This document shows, in pieces, positions 8,183 to 16,786 of a DNA stretch of 64,000 nt; within the stretch, counting starts at the first letter, position 1; each line of letters starts with the position of its first letter. The notes below the pieces were generated by a model, which saw only the letters and a list, made by a program, of their open reading frames with translations, did no database searches and had not been told where the DNA came from. The position numbers and the translations under genes are program-made. The DNA is from Paludibaculum fermentans_A (GTDB taxonomy: Bacteria > Acidobacteriota > Terriglobia > Bryobacterales > Bryobacteraceae): NCBI RefSeq assembly GCF_051172195.1, contig NZ_JBPJAQ010000001.1, positions 1,054,001-1,118,000 of the forward strand, written 5' to 3'.

Positions 8183-10447
8183 CTAGGGGTTGCGTTCTTC
8201 CAGGTTGTGGCGGGGTGCCACGGCTCCATAGGCCGCGGTGTCCGGCGACGCCAGGAACGGAGCACGCATCACCGGCCCACCGGCGTCGTGCATCGTCATC
8301 GGCACCATGCCCAGTACGGCCTCGACGGAGCGCAGCACCGACATCGAGTTGTACATCGTCGAGTCCTTGCCACGGTTGCGCGTGTAGGGTGAGATGACGA
8401 ATGCCGGAGCGCGGTGCCGATCGATATGATCCGGGCCGCCCTGCGTCGACGTCTCGACGACGAAGATCACGGTCGATGCCCAGAACCGGCTGCGGCTGAC
8501 GGCCGCCACCAGTTCCCCCAACGCCGCATCGTTATCGGCCACAGCGGCTTTCGGTGTCGGCATTTTCCGCGCAGAACCCGAGGTGCGGTCGTTGTTCAAA
8601 CGCAGCAGCATCAGTTCCGGCAGCTTGCCAGTGGACTCGGACTCGGCGAGATCTTTCAGGAAGACTTTGACGCGTTCGGTGTCGCGGTAGGCAGGGTCAG
8701 CTCCGCGATAGGCGCGGTTGGTGACCTGATTTAACGAAGGCTCCTTCACGCCGGAGACCTGCGGCCCGCTAACCGGCGCCGGCTCAATGTTGATCACCGA
8801 CAGTCCGTAGTTGCGCAGCGAAAGGTGCCGTTGCAGAGCATTCGACCAGAGGTACCCGGCGGGCGGCTGGGCAGCGCGTTCGCCGCCTTCCAGTGCGTCC
8901 AACTTGCGCCGTCCCGCGTCCACTCCGGGCGCCAGCAGTTGCAGGAACGGCGGAGCCAGTGCAGCGGTGCTCCAGCTCAAACCCGCGGCAGCGCTGTCAC
9001 CCGTCACATAGAAGTTGTCCAGCAGGGCGTATTCCCGCGCCAGTTTGTGATGGTTGGGCGTCACCTCTTCTCCATACACTGCATTGGCCGCATTGCCTTT
9101 GCCGGCATCGACATCGCCCAGGATTTCGTCGTAGGTGCGGCCCTCTTTCAGCACATAAATCACGTGCTGGATGGGCGGCTTGACCGTTTCGTTGCGAAAC
9201 AGCGCATGGCCCATGGGCAGCGGATTCCTGAACTCGTCCTGCACGTGATAGGCGGAAGACTCCAGCGCCGTCTTGCCGTAATCCTCCATCTGCTCCGGCG
9301 TGGGGTCGGAAATGATGGAGGCACTGCCGCCGCCGCGCGGGGCACGCCCATTCAGCACCAGCAGGCTCCTGTCTGTCAGCGCACGCACCGAGGTCGGATA
9401 ATCACCCGCCGGCAGGAACCCTTCCACCATCCCGCGCTTGCCCGCGATGGCCACCTGCGCCACTACGTTGGCGTCTGAACAGACGATGTAGAGTCGGTCC
9501 TCATTGCCGGAGACAGCCAGGGCGCTGGGCGTCATGCCGATGGGCTGATTATTGGGCGCCAGGGCGGCATAGATGGAGTCCACCCGGAACATCGTCTTGC
9601 TCTCGGTGACCCCGAAAACGGCTACACTGTTCGAGCCCGCCAGCGCTACGAAGAGGCGCGACTTGAACTGCGGCGGCTCCTCACCCGGCTCCACTTCCGG
9701 CGCCTTGTCGCGCCATGCCATATCCATGGGTTGCGGGCCGACCGGGTAGCGCGCCAGGATCTCGCCGCTCTGCGCATTGTGATGATAGATTGAGCCGTCG
9801 CCCCAGCCCGACACGTAGAACGATTGGCCGTCGGGATGAAACAGGATGCGGTATGGCCGCTGGCCCGTTTTCCATTCCTCAATCACCATTCCGGACTGCG
9901 GATTGATCACAAAGATCGAGTTGCGCAGCACCGCGGCGGCATAGATCAGGCGGCCATTCGGCGAGAGTGTGACGTCGCCGATCAGGTCGGTCGCTTTCCG
10001 CTTGTCCTCGGGCACCAGTGCGAACTGACGCCGCATCTCGAGCTTCGCCGTCGGGCTGATCCCAATCTCGAAGACCTTGGCGGTGGAGCCGCCGCTGACG
10101 TAGAAGACATCGCTGGTGGGTGAAAAACTGAGGCCCAACCAGGCATCGGGCAGCGGCAGGCGGTCGAGTTCGCGCAGTGTGGCGGGATCGTGCAGGCTCA
10201 CGGAAGGCGGCTGGGCGCCGGCTTGCAGGATGACGAGAAACTTGCCGCTGGGCGACACTGCCGACGCCATGGGCAGGGTCTGGAGCGGCACCTGCCGGCC
10301 GGCCGGCTTCAGCAGCCAACCGGTGTTCAGGAGGTAGCCCCCATTCATGGTGGGGCCCACGCGGCGCGGCTCGCTGGTCTGCGAGATCAGCGCTCCGGCG
10401 GCAGCCAGCGCACCCGCGAACACAACGCTGCGGATCGGCATTCTCAT
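8183..10447 (-). CDS. YncE-like beta-propeller / phosphoesterase fusion protein
   Basis: A secreted protein of 754 residues with a signal peptide. A long N-terminal beta-propeller (about 50-400) has repeated 'SPSGK/SPNGR/HPDGQ' blade turns. A C-terminal alkaline-phosphatase-superfamily phosphoesterase domain begins near 'HVIYVLKEGRTYDEILGD'. That motif is the phosphoesterase family's KENRTYD-type signature, with KEG here in place of the common KEN. Family members hydrolyse phosphate esters in the periplasm or outside the cell; the substrate here is unknown. The start ATG overlaps the nadE stop by four bases (ATGA), implying coupled translation. The KEN to KEG change is worth noting for activity. 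Confidence 0.8.
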   Translation of the reverse strand: MRMPIRSVVFAGALAAAGALISQTSEPRRVGPTMNGGYLLNTGWLLKPAGRQVPLQTLPMASAVSPSGKFLVILQAGAQPPSVSLHDPATLRELDRLPLPDAWLGLSFSPTSDVFYVSGGSTAKVFEIGISPTAKLEMRRQFALVPEDKRKATDLIGDVTLSPNGRLIYAAAVLRNSIFVINPQSGMVIEEWKTGQRPYRILFHPDGQSFYVSGWGDGSIYHHNAQSGEILARYPVGPQPMDMAWRDKAPEVEPGEEPPQFKSRLFVALAGSNSVAVFGVTESKTMFRVDSIYAALAPNNQPIGMTPSALAVSGNEDRLYIVCSDANVVAQVAIAGKRGMVEGFLPAGDYPTSVRALTDRSLLVLNGRAPRGGGSASIISDPTPEQMEDYGKTALESSAYHVQDEFRNPLPMGHALFRNETVKPPIQHVIYVLKEGRTYDEILGDVDAGKGNAANAVYGEEVTPNHHKLAREYALLDNFYVTGDSAAAGLSWSTAALAPPFLQLLAPGVDAGRRKLDALEGGERAAQPPAGYLWSNALQRHLSLRNYGLSVINIEPAPVSGPQVSGVKEPSLNQVTNRAYRGADPAYRDTERVKVFLKDLAESESTGKLPELMLLRLNNDRTSGSARKMPTPKAAVADNDAALGELVAAVSRSRFWASTVIFVVETSTQGGPDHIDRHRAPAFVISPYTRNRGKDSTMYNSMSVLRSVEAVLGMVPMTMHDAGGPVMRAPFLASPDTAAYGAVAPRHNLEERNP

Positions 10448-12093
10448 TCGAAAAACCTCTGTGCGATGGGGAACCGGCGGCCAATGCCGAACGCCTTCGA
10501 CGTCACCCTCAGCCCCGGCGCGGCCTGCTGCCGCTTGTATTCGTTGCGATCAACTTTGTTTACGATTTCCCGTACCAGCTCCATCGGCACGTTCTGCTCA
10601 GAGGCGATCAGCGCCGGAGGCTTCAGCTCTTCGACATAGGCCTTCAGGATCCGGTCCAGCACGTCGTACTCCGGCAGCGAATCGGAGTCCTTCTGGTCTG
10701 GACGCAGTTCCGCGGACGGTGGCTTTGTGAAGACGCTCTCGGGAATCACCGGGCCCTTGCGCCGGTTCACCTCGCGGCAGAGCTCGTACACCATTGTCTT
10801 GGGCACATCGCTGATCACGGCCAGGCCGCCGCACATGTCGCCATAAAGCGTGCAGTAGCCAACGGCGATCTCGCTCTTGTTGCCGGTGGTCAGCACCAGC
10901 GCGCCCCACTTGTTCGACAGAGCCATGAGAGTGAGACCGCGCAGGCGGGCCTGGACGTTCTCTTCCGTCACATCCCGGCGCGCACCCTGGAAAATGGGGG
11001 CGAGCGAACGCAGCACCTCGTCGTAAGCGCTGGTGATGGGCGCCATCTCGAAGCGGATGCCCAGGTTCACGGCCAGATCGCGGGCATCCTTCACGCTGTG
11101 GTCTGAGGAGTAGGGGCCCGGCATGCCCACACCCACCACGTTCTCCTGCCCCACTGCATCGGCCGCGACGCAGGCGACCAACGTGGAATCGATGCCGCCG
11201 CTCAAGCCCAGCAGCACGCTCTTGAAGCCGCATTTGCGCAGGTAATCGCGCGTGCCCAGGACCAGGGCGTCATAGACGGCCGCAGTCTCACTCTCGTGGG
11301 AATCGTGCAGTTCGCCGGTGCAGGCCTCGCTCTCGAAGAGCACCATGTCTTCCTCGAACGACTTCAGCGACGAGATCACCGCCCCGGCCGAGTCCATCGC
11401 AAAGCTGGAGCCGTCGAAGACCAGTTGATCATTGCCGCCCACCATGTTCACGTAGACGTGCGGCAGGCCGTAGCGCAAGGCCATCGCTGAAAACATCTGG
11501 CGGCGCACGGCGCGTTTGGCCGTGTCATAGGGCGAGCCGTTGATCGAAATAACGATCTGCGCACCCTGCCGGACAAGGGCCTCGACCGGGTCGTTCTTAT
11601 ACAGCGGACGCTCCCAGAACTGCTTGTCGTTCCACGCATCCTCGCAGATGGTAAGGGCGATCCGCGTACCGCGAAACTCGACGATCTCCTGCTTCTCGGC
11701 AGGCTGGAAGTTGCGCCATTCGTCGAACACATCGTATGTGGGCAGGAGCATCTTCGTCTGCCGGAAATGCACACGGCCGCCTTCGATGAGCGCGGCGGAA
11801 TTGGTGGCGCGGCGGGCTGAGCCGGCCGGCGCACGCCCCACATAGCCCACAATCAGGCCCAGCGGCAGGTGGCGCGTGGCGTCGACGAGTTCCGTCAGGG
11901 CTTCCGCCGTACGGTCGAGAAACGAAGGTTTCTCCACCAGATCGCGAGGCGGATAGCCGGTGAGGGCGAGTTCCGGGAAGACGGCCAATTCAGCGCCCGC
12001 CTCGGCAGCCTGCCGGGCGAATCGCTGGATCAGCGCCGAGTTGCCAGCAAGATCACCGACGGTGTTATTGATCTGGCAGAGAGCAATACGCAT
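10444..12093 (-). CDS. nadE: Glutamine-dependent NAD+ synthetase
   Basis: Catalyses the last step of NAD biosynthesis, amidating deamido-NAD+ with ammonia taken from glutamine. The 549-residue two-domain form has an N-terminal nitrilase-type glutaminase with Glu41 (PELALTGYPP), Lys114 (TKMLLP) and Cys150 (TICEDAW). The synthetase domain carries the PP-loop SGGIDS (298-303). I start it at the ATG at 12093 because the family begins MRIALCQIN; an in-frame ATG at 12114 is possible. It follows the ADOP gene by about 40 bp and overlaps the next gene by four bases, so this essential enzyme seems to be carried in an otherwise accessory run. Confidence 0.96.
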   Translation of the reverse strand: MRIALCQINNTVGDLAGNSALIQRFARQAAEAGAELAVFPELALTGYPPRDLVEKPSFLDRTAEALTELVDATRHLPLGLIVGYVGRAPAGSARRATNSAALIEGGRVHFRQTKMLLPTYDVFDEWRNFQPAEKQEIVEFRGTRIALTICEDAWNDKQFWERPLYKNDPVEALVRQGAQIVISINGSPYDTAKRAVRRQMFSAMALRYGLPHVYVNMVGGNDQLVFDGSSFAMDSAGAVISSLKSFEEDMVLFESEACTGELHDSHESETAAVYDALVLGTRDYLRKCGFKSVLLGLSGGIDSTLVACVAADAVGQENVVGVGMPGPYSSDHSVKDARDLAVNLGIRFEMAPITSAYDEVLRSLAPIFQGARRDVTEENVQARLRGLTLMALSNKWGALVLTTGNKSEIAVGYCTLYGDMCGGLAVISDVPKTMVYELCREVNRRKGPVIPESVFTKPPSAELRPDQKDSDSLPEYDVLDRILKAYVEELKPPALIASEQNVPMELVREIVNKVDRNEYKRQQAAPGLRVTSKAFGIGRRFPIAQRFFE

Positions 12094-12133
12094 AGGAGAT
12101 GGAGGAATCTCCATTGTAGCGGGCGCTCCGGTT

Positions 12134-14566
12134 CTATTCGTGACGCAGCGAAGAGATGGGGTCGGTGCGAACCGCCCGGCGCGCCGGCAGCAGGCAGGCC
12201 AGCGACGCTGCCGACAATGCCACCGCACAGCCAGCCGCGTAGACCAGGGGGTTACCGGGCTGCACGCCGTAGAGCAAGGAACCCAGCGCGCTGCTGAGGG
12301 CGTAAGCCGCGCCCAGCCCAAGGGTTAGGCCGAGAACCGCCAGCCTCAGGCCGCGCCACATGGTCAGCGAGAAGATGTCCGCCGGCCGTGCGCCCAACGC
12401 AATCCGCAGTCCGATCTCCTGGCGGCGCTGGGTCACGTCGCCCGCCAGCAGTCCATAGATTCCGACGCAGGCAAGCAGCAGGGCGGCCAGTGCGAAACCG
12501 CCAATCAGCGAGGCGCGCGTCTTCTGGCTGGAGACCGAACGGTCAATGCCTTCGTCCATGGTGCGGATGGCCGAAGGAATGAAGGTTGGATCCACGGCTT
12601 GGATCCCCTCGCGGACTGCCCGCGTCAGCGCGGTCGGATCCCCTTGTGCGCGCAGCGCATAGCGGGCCATTGGCCAGTAGACCGTGGACATGTCGGCGTA
12701 GACCTCGGCGTCAGCGCTCTTTTCTACCGACTTCCGCGTATCGCCCACAACACCGGTCACTTCCAGCCACTTCGGATTCTTCCTGTCGAACGTGACGTGC
12801 TGTCCCACGGGATTGGTGCCCGCCAGATAGCGCTCGGCGAAGGTGCGGTTGATCAGAACCTGATCCTTGCGGACCGGCCAGGAGCCCTGCAACAGGGGAA
12901 TGTTCATGGCCTGGAAATAGTCGCCGCCGTAGGCACGCCGCCCGGCCGCGGCGGACTCCAGCGCGGGCGGCAGGGTCCGTCCCTGGATCTGAACCGGTCC
13001 GGTCTGCGAGCCGCCCTCCAACGGCAGACGGTCGGCGAAGCCAGCGGTCCGGACTCCGGGAATCGCGCGAAAACGCTCCAGCAGGGCGCTCTGGAAGCGG
13101 TCGAGCTCCGGCTTGGCGGTATTCCAAGGCTGCTCGACCATCACGACAAGCACCTGCTGCGGCCGGAACCCCAGCGGGGTCTGCCGCAGTTTCTGGAAGG
13201 TGATGGCGAGCAAAGCCGCACCCACCACCAGTACGACAGACAGGGCGACCTGGACCACGACCAGCAAACCTCGAAACCAGGAATCTCGGCGCACGGCGGT
13301 GGCGCCGGATCCGCCTTCCTTCAGGCCGGCGGCAAAGTTGATGCGCGAGGCGCGCCAGGCCGGGGCGAGTCCGAAGAACAGGGCGCAGGAGAGGGCCAGC
13401 AGGGCGGTGAAGACGAGCACCCGAACGTCCAGCGATGCGCTGCCGAGGCGTGGTAAGTCCTGTGGCAACAGCGACTTGAGCAGATCGATCCCAAAGAGGG
13501 CGGCCAGCAGGGAAAGACCCGCCCCGGCTAAGGCGAGCAGCCCGCTTTCGAGTAGGAACAGCCGCACGAGCCCGCCCCGGCCGGCACCCAGGGCGGCACG
13601 GATGGAGGCTTCCCGGGCACGCTCCCCGGCCCGCGCCAGCAACAAACTGGTCAGATTGACGCAGGTGAGCAGCAGCACGCATCCGGCGGCGCCCAGCAGG
13701 ACCAGCAGAGGCGTGCGCGCCTCGCCGGCCACCTCTTCCTGCAAGGGCACGACCCGGGCGTGCAGTGCCCGGTCGGTTGCCGGATACTGCTGCCGCAGCC
13801 GGGCGGCCACGGTTTCCACCGTCGTTTGAGCCAGTTGCAGGGAGACGCCCGGCTTCAGCCGCCCAATGGTATCGAGAAATCCCGCCTGCCGGCTGGCATT
13901 TTGTACGTCGGCGGGCCCCGGAGACCAGACATCGGCCTCCTCCGGATACTGGAGGCTGGGCGGCATCACGCCGATGATGGTAAACGCCGTGCCGCTCAGC
14001 ACGATGGAGCGCTGCATCATCCTGGGGTCGGCGCTGAAGTGCCGGCGCCAGGCCGCGTCGCTCAGCAGGACCACCGGAGCACCCAGGCCCCTGGTTTCCG
14101 CGGCCGTGAAAGCACGGCCCAAAGCCGGCGCGACGGCCAGCACAGGAAAGATGTCGCCGAAGGTACGGACCATCTGAAGACGCACCGGGCCGCCGTTCGA
14201 CCGCCAGATCACGCTTTCGCCGTAGAAGGCGGCCGCAGCCAAGAAAGCGTCCACCTGCGTGGCCCAGTCGCGCAGCCGCTGCGGGTTGCCGCCAGAACTT
14301 TCCGAGCCTTTGAACTCCTTCACCATCACCAGCCGGCCGGAATCAGGAATGGGCAGCGGCCGCAGCAAGGCCGCATCCACCACACTGAAAATGGCGCTAT
14401 TCGCTCCTATGCCCAGGGCAAGGGAAGCCAAGGCGGTGGCCACAAACGCCGGCCGGCGGCGCAGGCTGCGCGCGGCGTGGCGCAGATCGCGCAGCAGCGT
14501 GTCCAGCCAGACGAACAGATCGGCGTCGCGGGTCTCGTCCCGCAGGCGGAGTTTCTGGCGGGTCAT
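12134..14566 (-). CDS. ADOP-type ABC transporter permease (MacB/FtsX duplicated)
   Basis: A protein of 810 residues with the duplicated MacB-periplasmic-core plus FtsX layout of acidobacterial orphan permeases. It has a first membrane helix after 'RRRPAFVATALASLALGIGANSAIFS', a periplasmic domain, three mid-protein helices (near 'REASIRAALGAGRGG'), then a second copy ending in FtsX-type helices. No ATPase gene is adjacent. Family members are presumed mechanotransmission or export permeases of unknown substrate. The ATG at 14566 removes an upstream stretch that would run into the MATE promoter. The gene is divergent from the MATE exporter and heads a five-gene minus-strand run. A near-perfect dyad sits 17 bp upstream of the start. 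Confidence 0.9.
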   Translation of the reverse strand: MTRQKLRLRDETRDADLFVWLDTLLRDLRHAARSLRRRPAFVATALASLALGIGANSAIFSVVDAALLRPLPIPDSGRLVMVKEFKGSESSGGNPQRLRDWATQVDAFLAAAAFYGESVIWRSNGGPVRLQMVRTFGDIFPVLAVAPALGRAFTAAETRGLGAPVVLLSDAAWRRHFSADPRMMQRSIVLSGTAFTIIGVMPPSLQYPEEADVWSPGPADVQNASRQAGFLDTIGRLKPGVSLQLAQTTVETVAARLRQQYPATDRALHARVVPLQEEVAGEARTPLLVLLGAAGCVLLLTCVNLTSLLLARAGERAREASIRAALGAGRGGLVRLFLLESGLLALAGAGLSLLAALFGIDLLKSLLPQDLPRLGSASLDVRVLVFTALLALSCALFFGLAPAWRASRINFAAGLKEGGSGATAVRRDSWFRGLLVVVQVALSVVLVVGAALLAITFQKLRQTPLGFRPQQVLVVMVEQPWNTAKPELDRFQSALLERFRAIPGVRTAGFADRLPLEGGSQTGPVQIQGRTLPPALESAAAGRRAYGGDYFQAMNIPLLQGSWPVRKDQVLINRTFAERYLAGTNPVGQHVTFDRKNPKWLEVTGVVGDTRKSVEKSADAEVYADMSTVYWPMARYALRAQGDPTALTRAVREGIQAVDPTFIPSAIRTMDEGIDRSVSSQKTRASLIGGFALAALLLACVGIYGLLAGDVTQRRQEIGLRIALGARPADIFSLTMWRGLRLAVLGLTLGLGAAYALSSALGSLLYGVQPGNPLVYAAGCAVALSAASLACLLPARRAVRTDPISSLRHE

Positions 14567-14582
14567 GCTAGAGCCTAGATGA

Positions 14583-14599
14583 CTAGGTAATTTACCGAG
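14583..14599. promoter_or_regulatory. Dyad (candidate operator) between ADOP and MATE genes
   Basis: The arms are CTAGGTAA and TTACCGAG around a single central T, with one mismatched pair over 17 bp. It lies in the 73-bp divergent region between the ADOP start (14566) and the MATE start (14640). GGTA...TACC dyads are what a small dimeric regulator such as a PadR protein would bind. No regulator gene is adjacent, so the binder is unknown. Confidence 0.5.
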
Positions 14600-14639
14600 A
14601 TGTAGTATTTTCGCCAGCTTCGGCCGGTAGACTGGAAAG

Positions 14640-16037
14640 ATGGCCCAGGGGTCCAATTCACTGTGGCGCGACATCCGCGACGCCGTAGCCGGCGCGGAAC
14701 GCGACTATACGAGCGAACCCCTTTCGCGCGCTATTCTCCTGCTGGCCGTGCCCATGGTGCTGGAGATGTGCATGGAGTCGCTCTTCGGCATCGTGAACAT
14801 CTTCTGGGTGGCGCGCCTGGGCGAACACGCGGTGGCCGGCGTCGGACTCACCGAGACCATGCTCACCGTGCTCTACGCCGTGGCCATGGGCGTGGGTATG
14901 GCGACCACCGCCATGGTGGCCCGGCGCACCGGTGAAAAGGACCCCGACGGGGCAGCCGTGGCCGCGGTCCAGTCGATCATTCTCGGTTTGTTCCTCTCAC
15001 TGCTGACTGCGGTGCCGGCCATTCTCTACTCCGGCGGCTTGCTGCGATTGATTGGTGGCGAACCGTCCGTTGTCGATTCCACCCATCGCTATACAGCGAT
15101 CATGCTGGGCTCCTCACCGAGCATCATGCTGCTGTTCCTGATGAATGCCATCTTCCGCGGAGCGGGCGATGCCGCCATCGCGATGCGCGTTCTCTGGGCG
15201 GCGAACCTGCTGAACATGGTGCTGGATCCCTGCCTCATCTATGGGTTGGGGCCGTTTCCGGAGTTGGGCATAACGGGGGCCGGGGTGGCGACCTCCATCA
15301 GCCGGTCGTTCGGCGTCGTACTGCAACTGATCGTACTGTTCCGGGGACGCGGCCGGGTGGCGGTGTCCTGGGCACAGGTGCGGGTGGATTTCACCATTCT
15401 GCGGCGCTTGTCCCGCATCTCGGCGACGGGCATGCTGCAATTCCTCATCGCCCATGCGAGTTGGGTGGGGTTGGTAACGGTCATCGCGAAATCGGGCAGC
15501 GCGGCCCTCGCCGGGTATACGATCGCCATCCGCGTGATCATCTTCACGCTGCTGCCGTCATGGGGCCTGGCCAATGCGGCGGCGACACTGGTCGGCCAGA
15601 ATCTGGGTGCGCGGGAACCGGGCCGGGCGGAACAGGCGGTGTGGCGCACCGGCCTCTACAACATGTGCTTTCTCGGACTGATGGGCTTGGCCTGCATCCT
15701 CTTCCCTGAGCCGATGATCCGTTTTTTTTCAACGGAACCGGATGTGGTGCGCTATGGCGCACAGTGCCTGCGCATCATCAGTTACGGGTACGTCTTCTAT
15801 GCCTACGGAATGGTGATGGTCCAGGCGCTGAACGGAGCTGGCGATACAGTGACGCCCACCATCGTGAACCTGGGCTGCTACTGGATGTTCCAGATCCCGC
15901 TGGCCTGGTTCCTGGCGATCCATCTGAAATACGGAGCCATAGGAGCCTTCTGGGCCGTACCAGCGGCGGAATCTGTCCTGGCCGTGGTCGGGGTACTGGT
16001 GTTCCGGCGCGGTAGTTGGAAGAAGCAGACCATCTGA
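14640..16037 (+). CDS. MATE family efflux transporter
   Basis: A multidrug and toxin extrusion family antiporter of 465 residues with about 12 predicted membrane helices in two six-helix halves. The first half contains 'VPMVLEMCMESLFGIVNIFWV', quoted only in part as a marker, and a GVGLTETML turn; the second half repeats the pattern. Such proteins export cationic drugs or metabolites in exchange for Na+ or H+. Start is an ATG at 14640 preceded by GGAAAG. It is transcribed away from the ADOP gene across a 73-bp region that holds a dyad, so the two could be co-regulated. The substrate cannot be predicted. Confidence 0.93.
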   Translation: MAQGSNSLWRDIRDAVAGAERDYTSEPLSRAILLLAVPMVLEMCMESLFGIVNIFWVARLGEHAVAGVGLTETMLTVLYAVAMGVGMATTAMVARRTGEKDPDGAAVAAVQSIILGLFLSLLTAVPAILYSGGLLRLIGGEPSVVDSTHRYTAIMLGSSPSIMLLFLMNAIFRGAGDAAIAMRVLWAANLLNMVLDPCLIYGLGPFPELGITGAGVATSISRSFGVVLQLIVLFRGRGRVAVSWAQVRVDFTILRRLSRISATGMLQFLIAHASWVGLVTVIAKSGSAALAGYTIAIRVIIFTLLPSWGLANAAATLVGQNLGAREPGRAEQAVWRTGLYNMCFLGLMGLACILFPEPMIRFFSTEPDVVRYGAQCLRIISYGYVFYAYGMVMVQALNGAGDTVTPTIVNLGCYWMFQIPLAWFLAIHLKYGAIGAFWAVPAAESVLAVVGVLVFRRGSWKKQTI

Positions 16038-16045
16038 GCCGGGGA

Positions 16046-16076
16046 GAATGGCAGTGCCACTGCGACATTGCCATTC
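16046..16076. terminator. Inverted repeat between convergent MATE and HAD genes
   Basis: Perfect 8-bp arms GAATGGCA (16046-16053) and TGCCATTC (16069-16076) enclose 15 bases, in the 55-bp gap between convergent genes. The position suits a bidirectional terminator, but no U-tract is present on either side. Confidence 0.35.
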
Positions 16077-16092
16077 GATCAGCTCCGCCTGT

Positions 16093-16770
16093 CTAACCGG
16101 CCGCCGCCAGGATCTTCTCCAGCTGCCAGTCAACCAGATCCCCAATCCGCTCTAGCGACACATCCGCCGCCTCATACTGAGCATTGGCCTTCTGGTCCAG
16201 CGCATAGTGACCCTGCCTGACAAACACAGTCGTCACCCTGGGCCCCCAGATCCGCTTGATCGCCGCCAGGATCCGCAGCTTGTCGTCCACCACCACATAG
16301 TGCTCGGCCGGATACCGCTCCTCGACATCCGCCAGCTCTAACTCCTTGTGGACGTAGATCAGCACGTTCTTATCGAACGCTTCGTACAACCCGGACCGGA
16401 AGACCTTCTGCGGCTGGAATACCACGTCCCCATCCGTCAGGATCACCGCCGTGCCCCACTGCTGCACATGCGTCACCGCATCCATCGATCCCGGAAACAG
16501 CCGGTTCGCGAACGGGTAGCCCGACAGATAGTAAGACACCGCCAGCAGATTCGGTTCGTGCGGGTACTCGATGCGGTACCGCTGTAGGGCGCCCAGGTAA
16601 TCCGCATACCCCAACTCCGCCCTGATCTCTTCGAACAGCTGCCAGTACCGCCGCGCCCGCTCCGGGCCGATGGTCCCGTCCAGGTGCCGCCGCAGGTCGG
16701 CGGACACCCGGTCGTGGTTCAGCAGCGTATTGTCGACGTCAAAGAGAAAGACCACTTTAGCGGCTGCCAT
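16093..16770 (-). CDS. HAD-superfamily hydrolase
   Basis: A 225-residue haloacid-dehalogenase-type protein, probably a phosphatase. Motif I is FDVDNT with the nucleophile Asp11 and acid/base Asp13. A helical cap follows, and a motif with paired acidic residues appears later in 'YVVVDDKLRIL'. The protein is cytoplasmic. It lies 16 bp downstream of the class I aldolase gene and is probably co-transcribed, which hints at a sugar-phosphate substrate; that is inference from position only. The downstream side faces the MATE gene in convergent orientation. Confidence 0.82.
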   Translation of the reverse strand: MAAAKVVFLFDVDNTLLNHDRVSADLRRHLDGTIGPERARRYWQLFEEIRAELGYADYLGALQRYRIEYPHEPNLLAVSYYLSGYPFANRLFPGSMDAVTHVQQWGTAVILTDGDVVFQPQKVFRSGLYEAFDKNVLIYVHKELELADVEERYPAEHYVVVDDKLRILAAIKRIWGPRVTTVFVRQGHYALDQKANAQYEAADVSLERIGDLVDWQLEKILAAAG

Positions 16771-16786
16771 ACGGGACCTCCGGCTC

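Noticed and set aside
10444..12321. NAD+ synthase extended to position 12321.
   Set aside because: The added residues are antisense-like and overlap the end of the ADOP gene; the family N-terminus MRIALCQIN starts at 12093.
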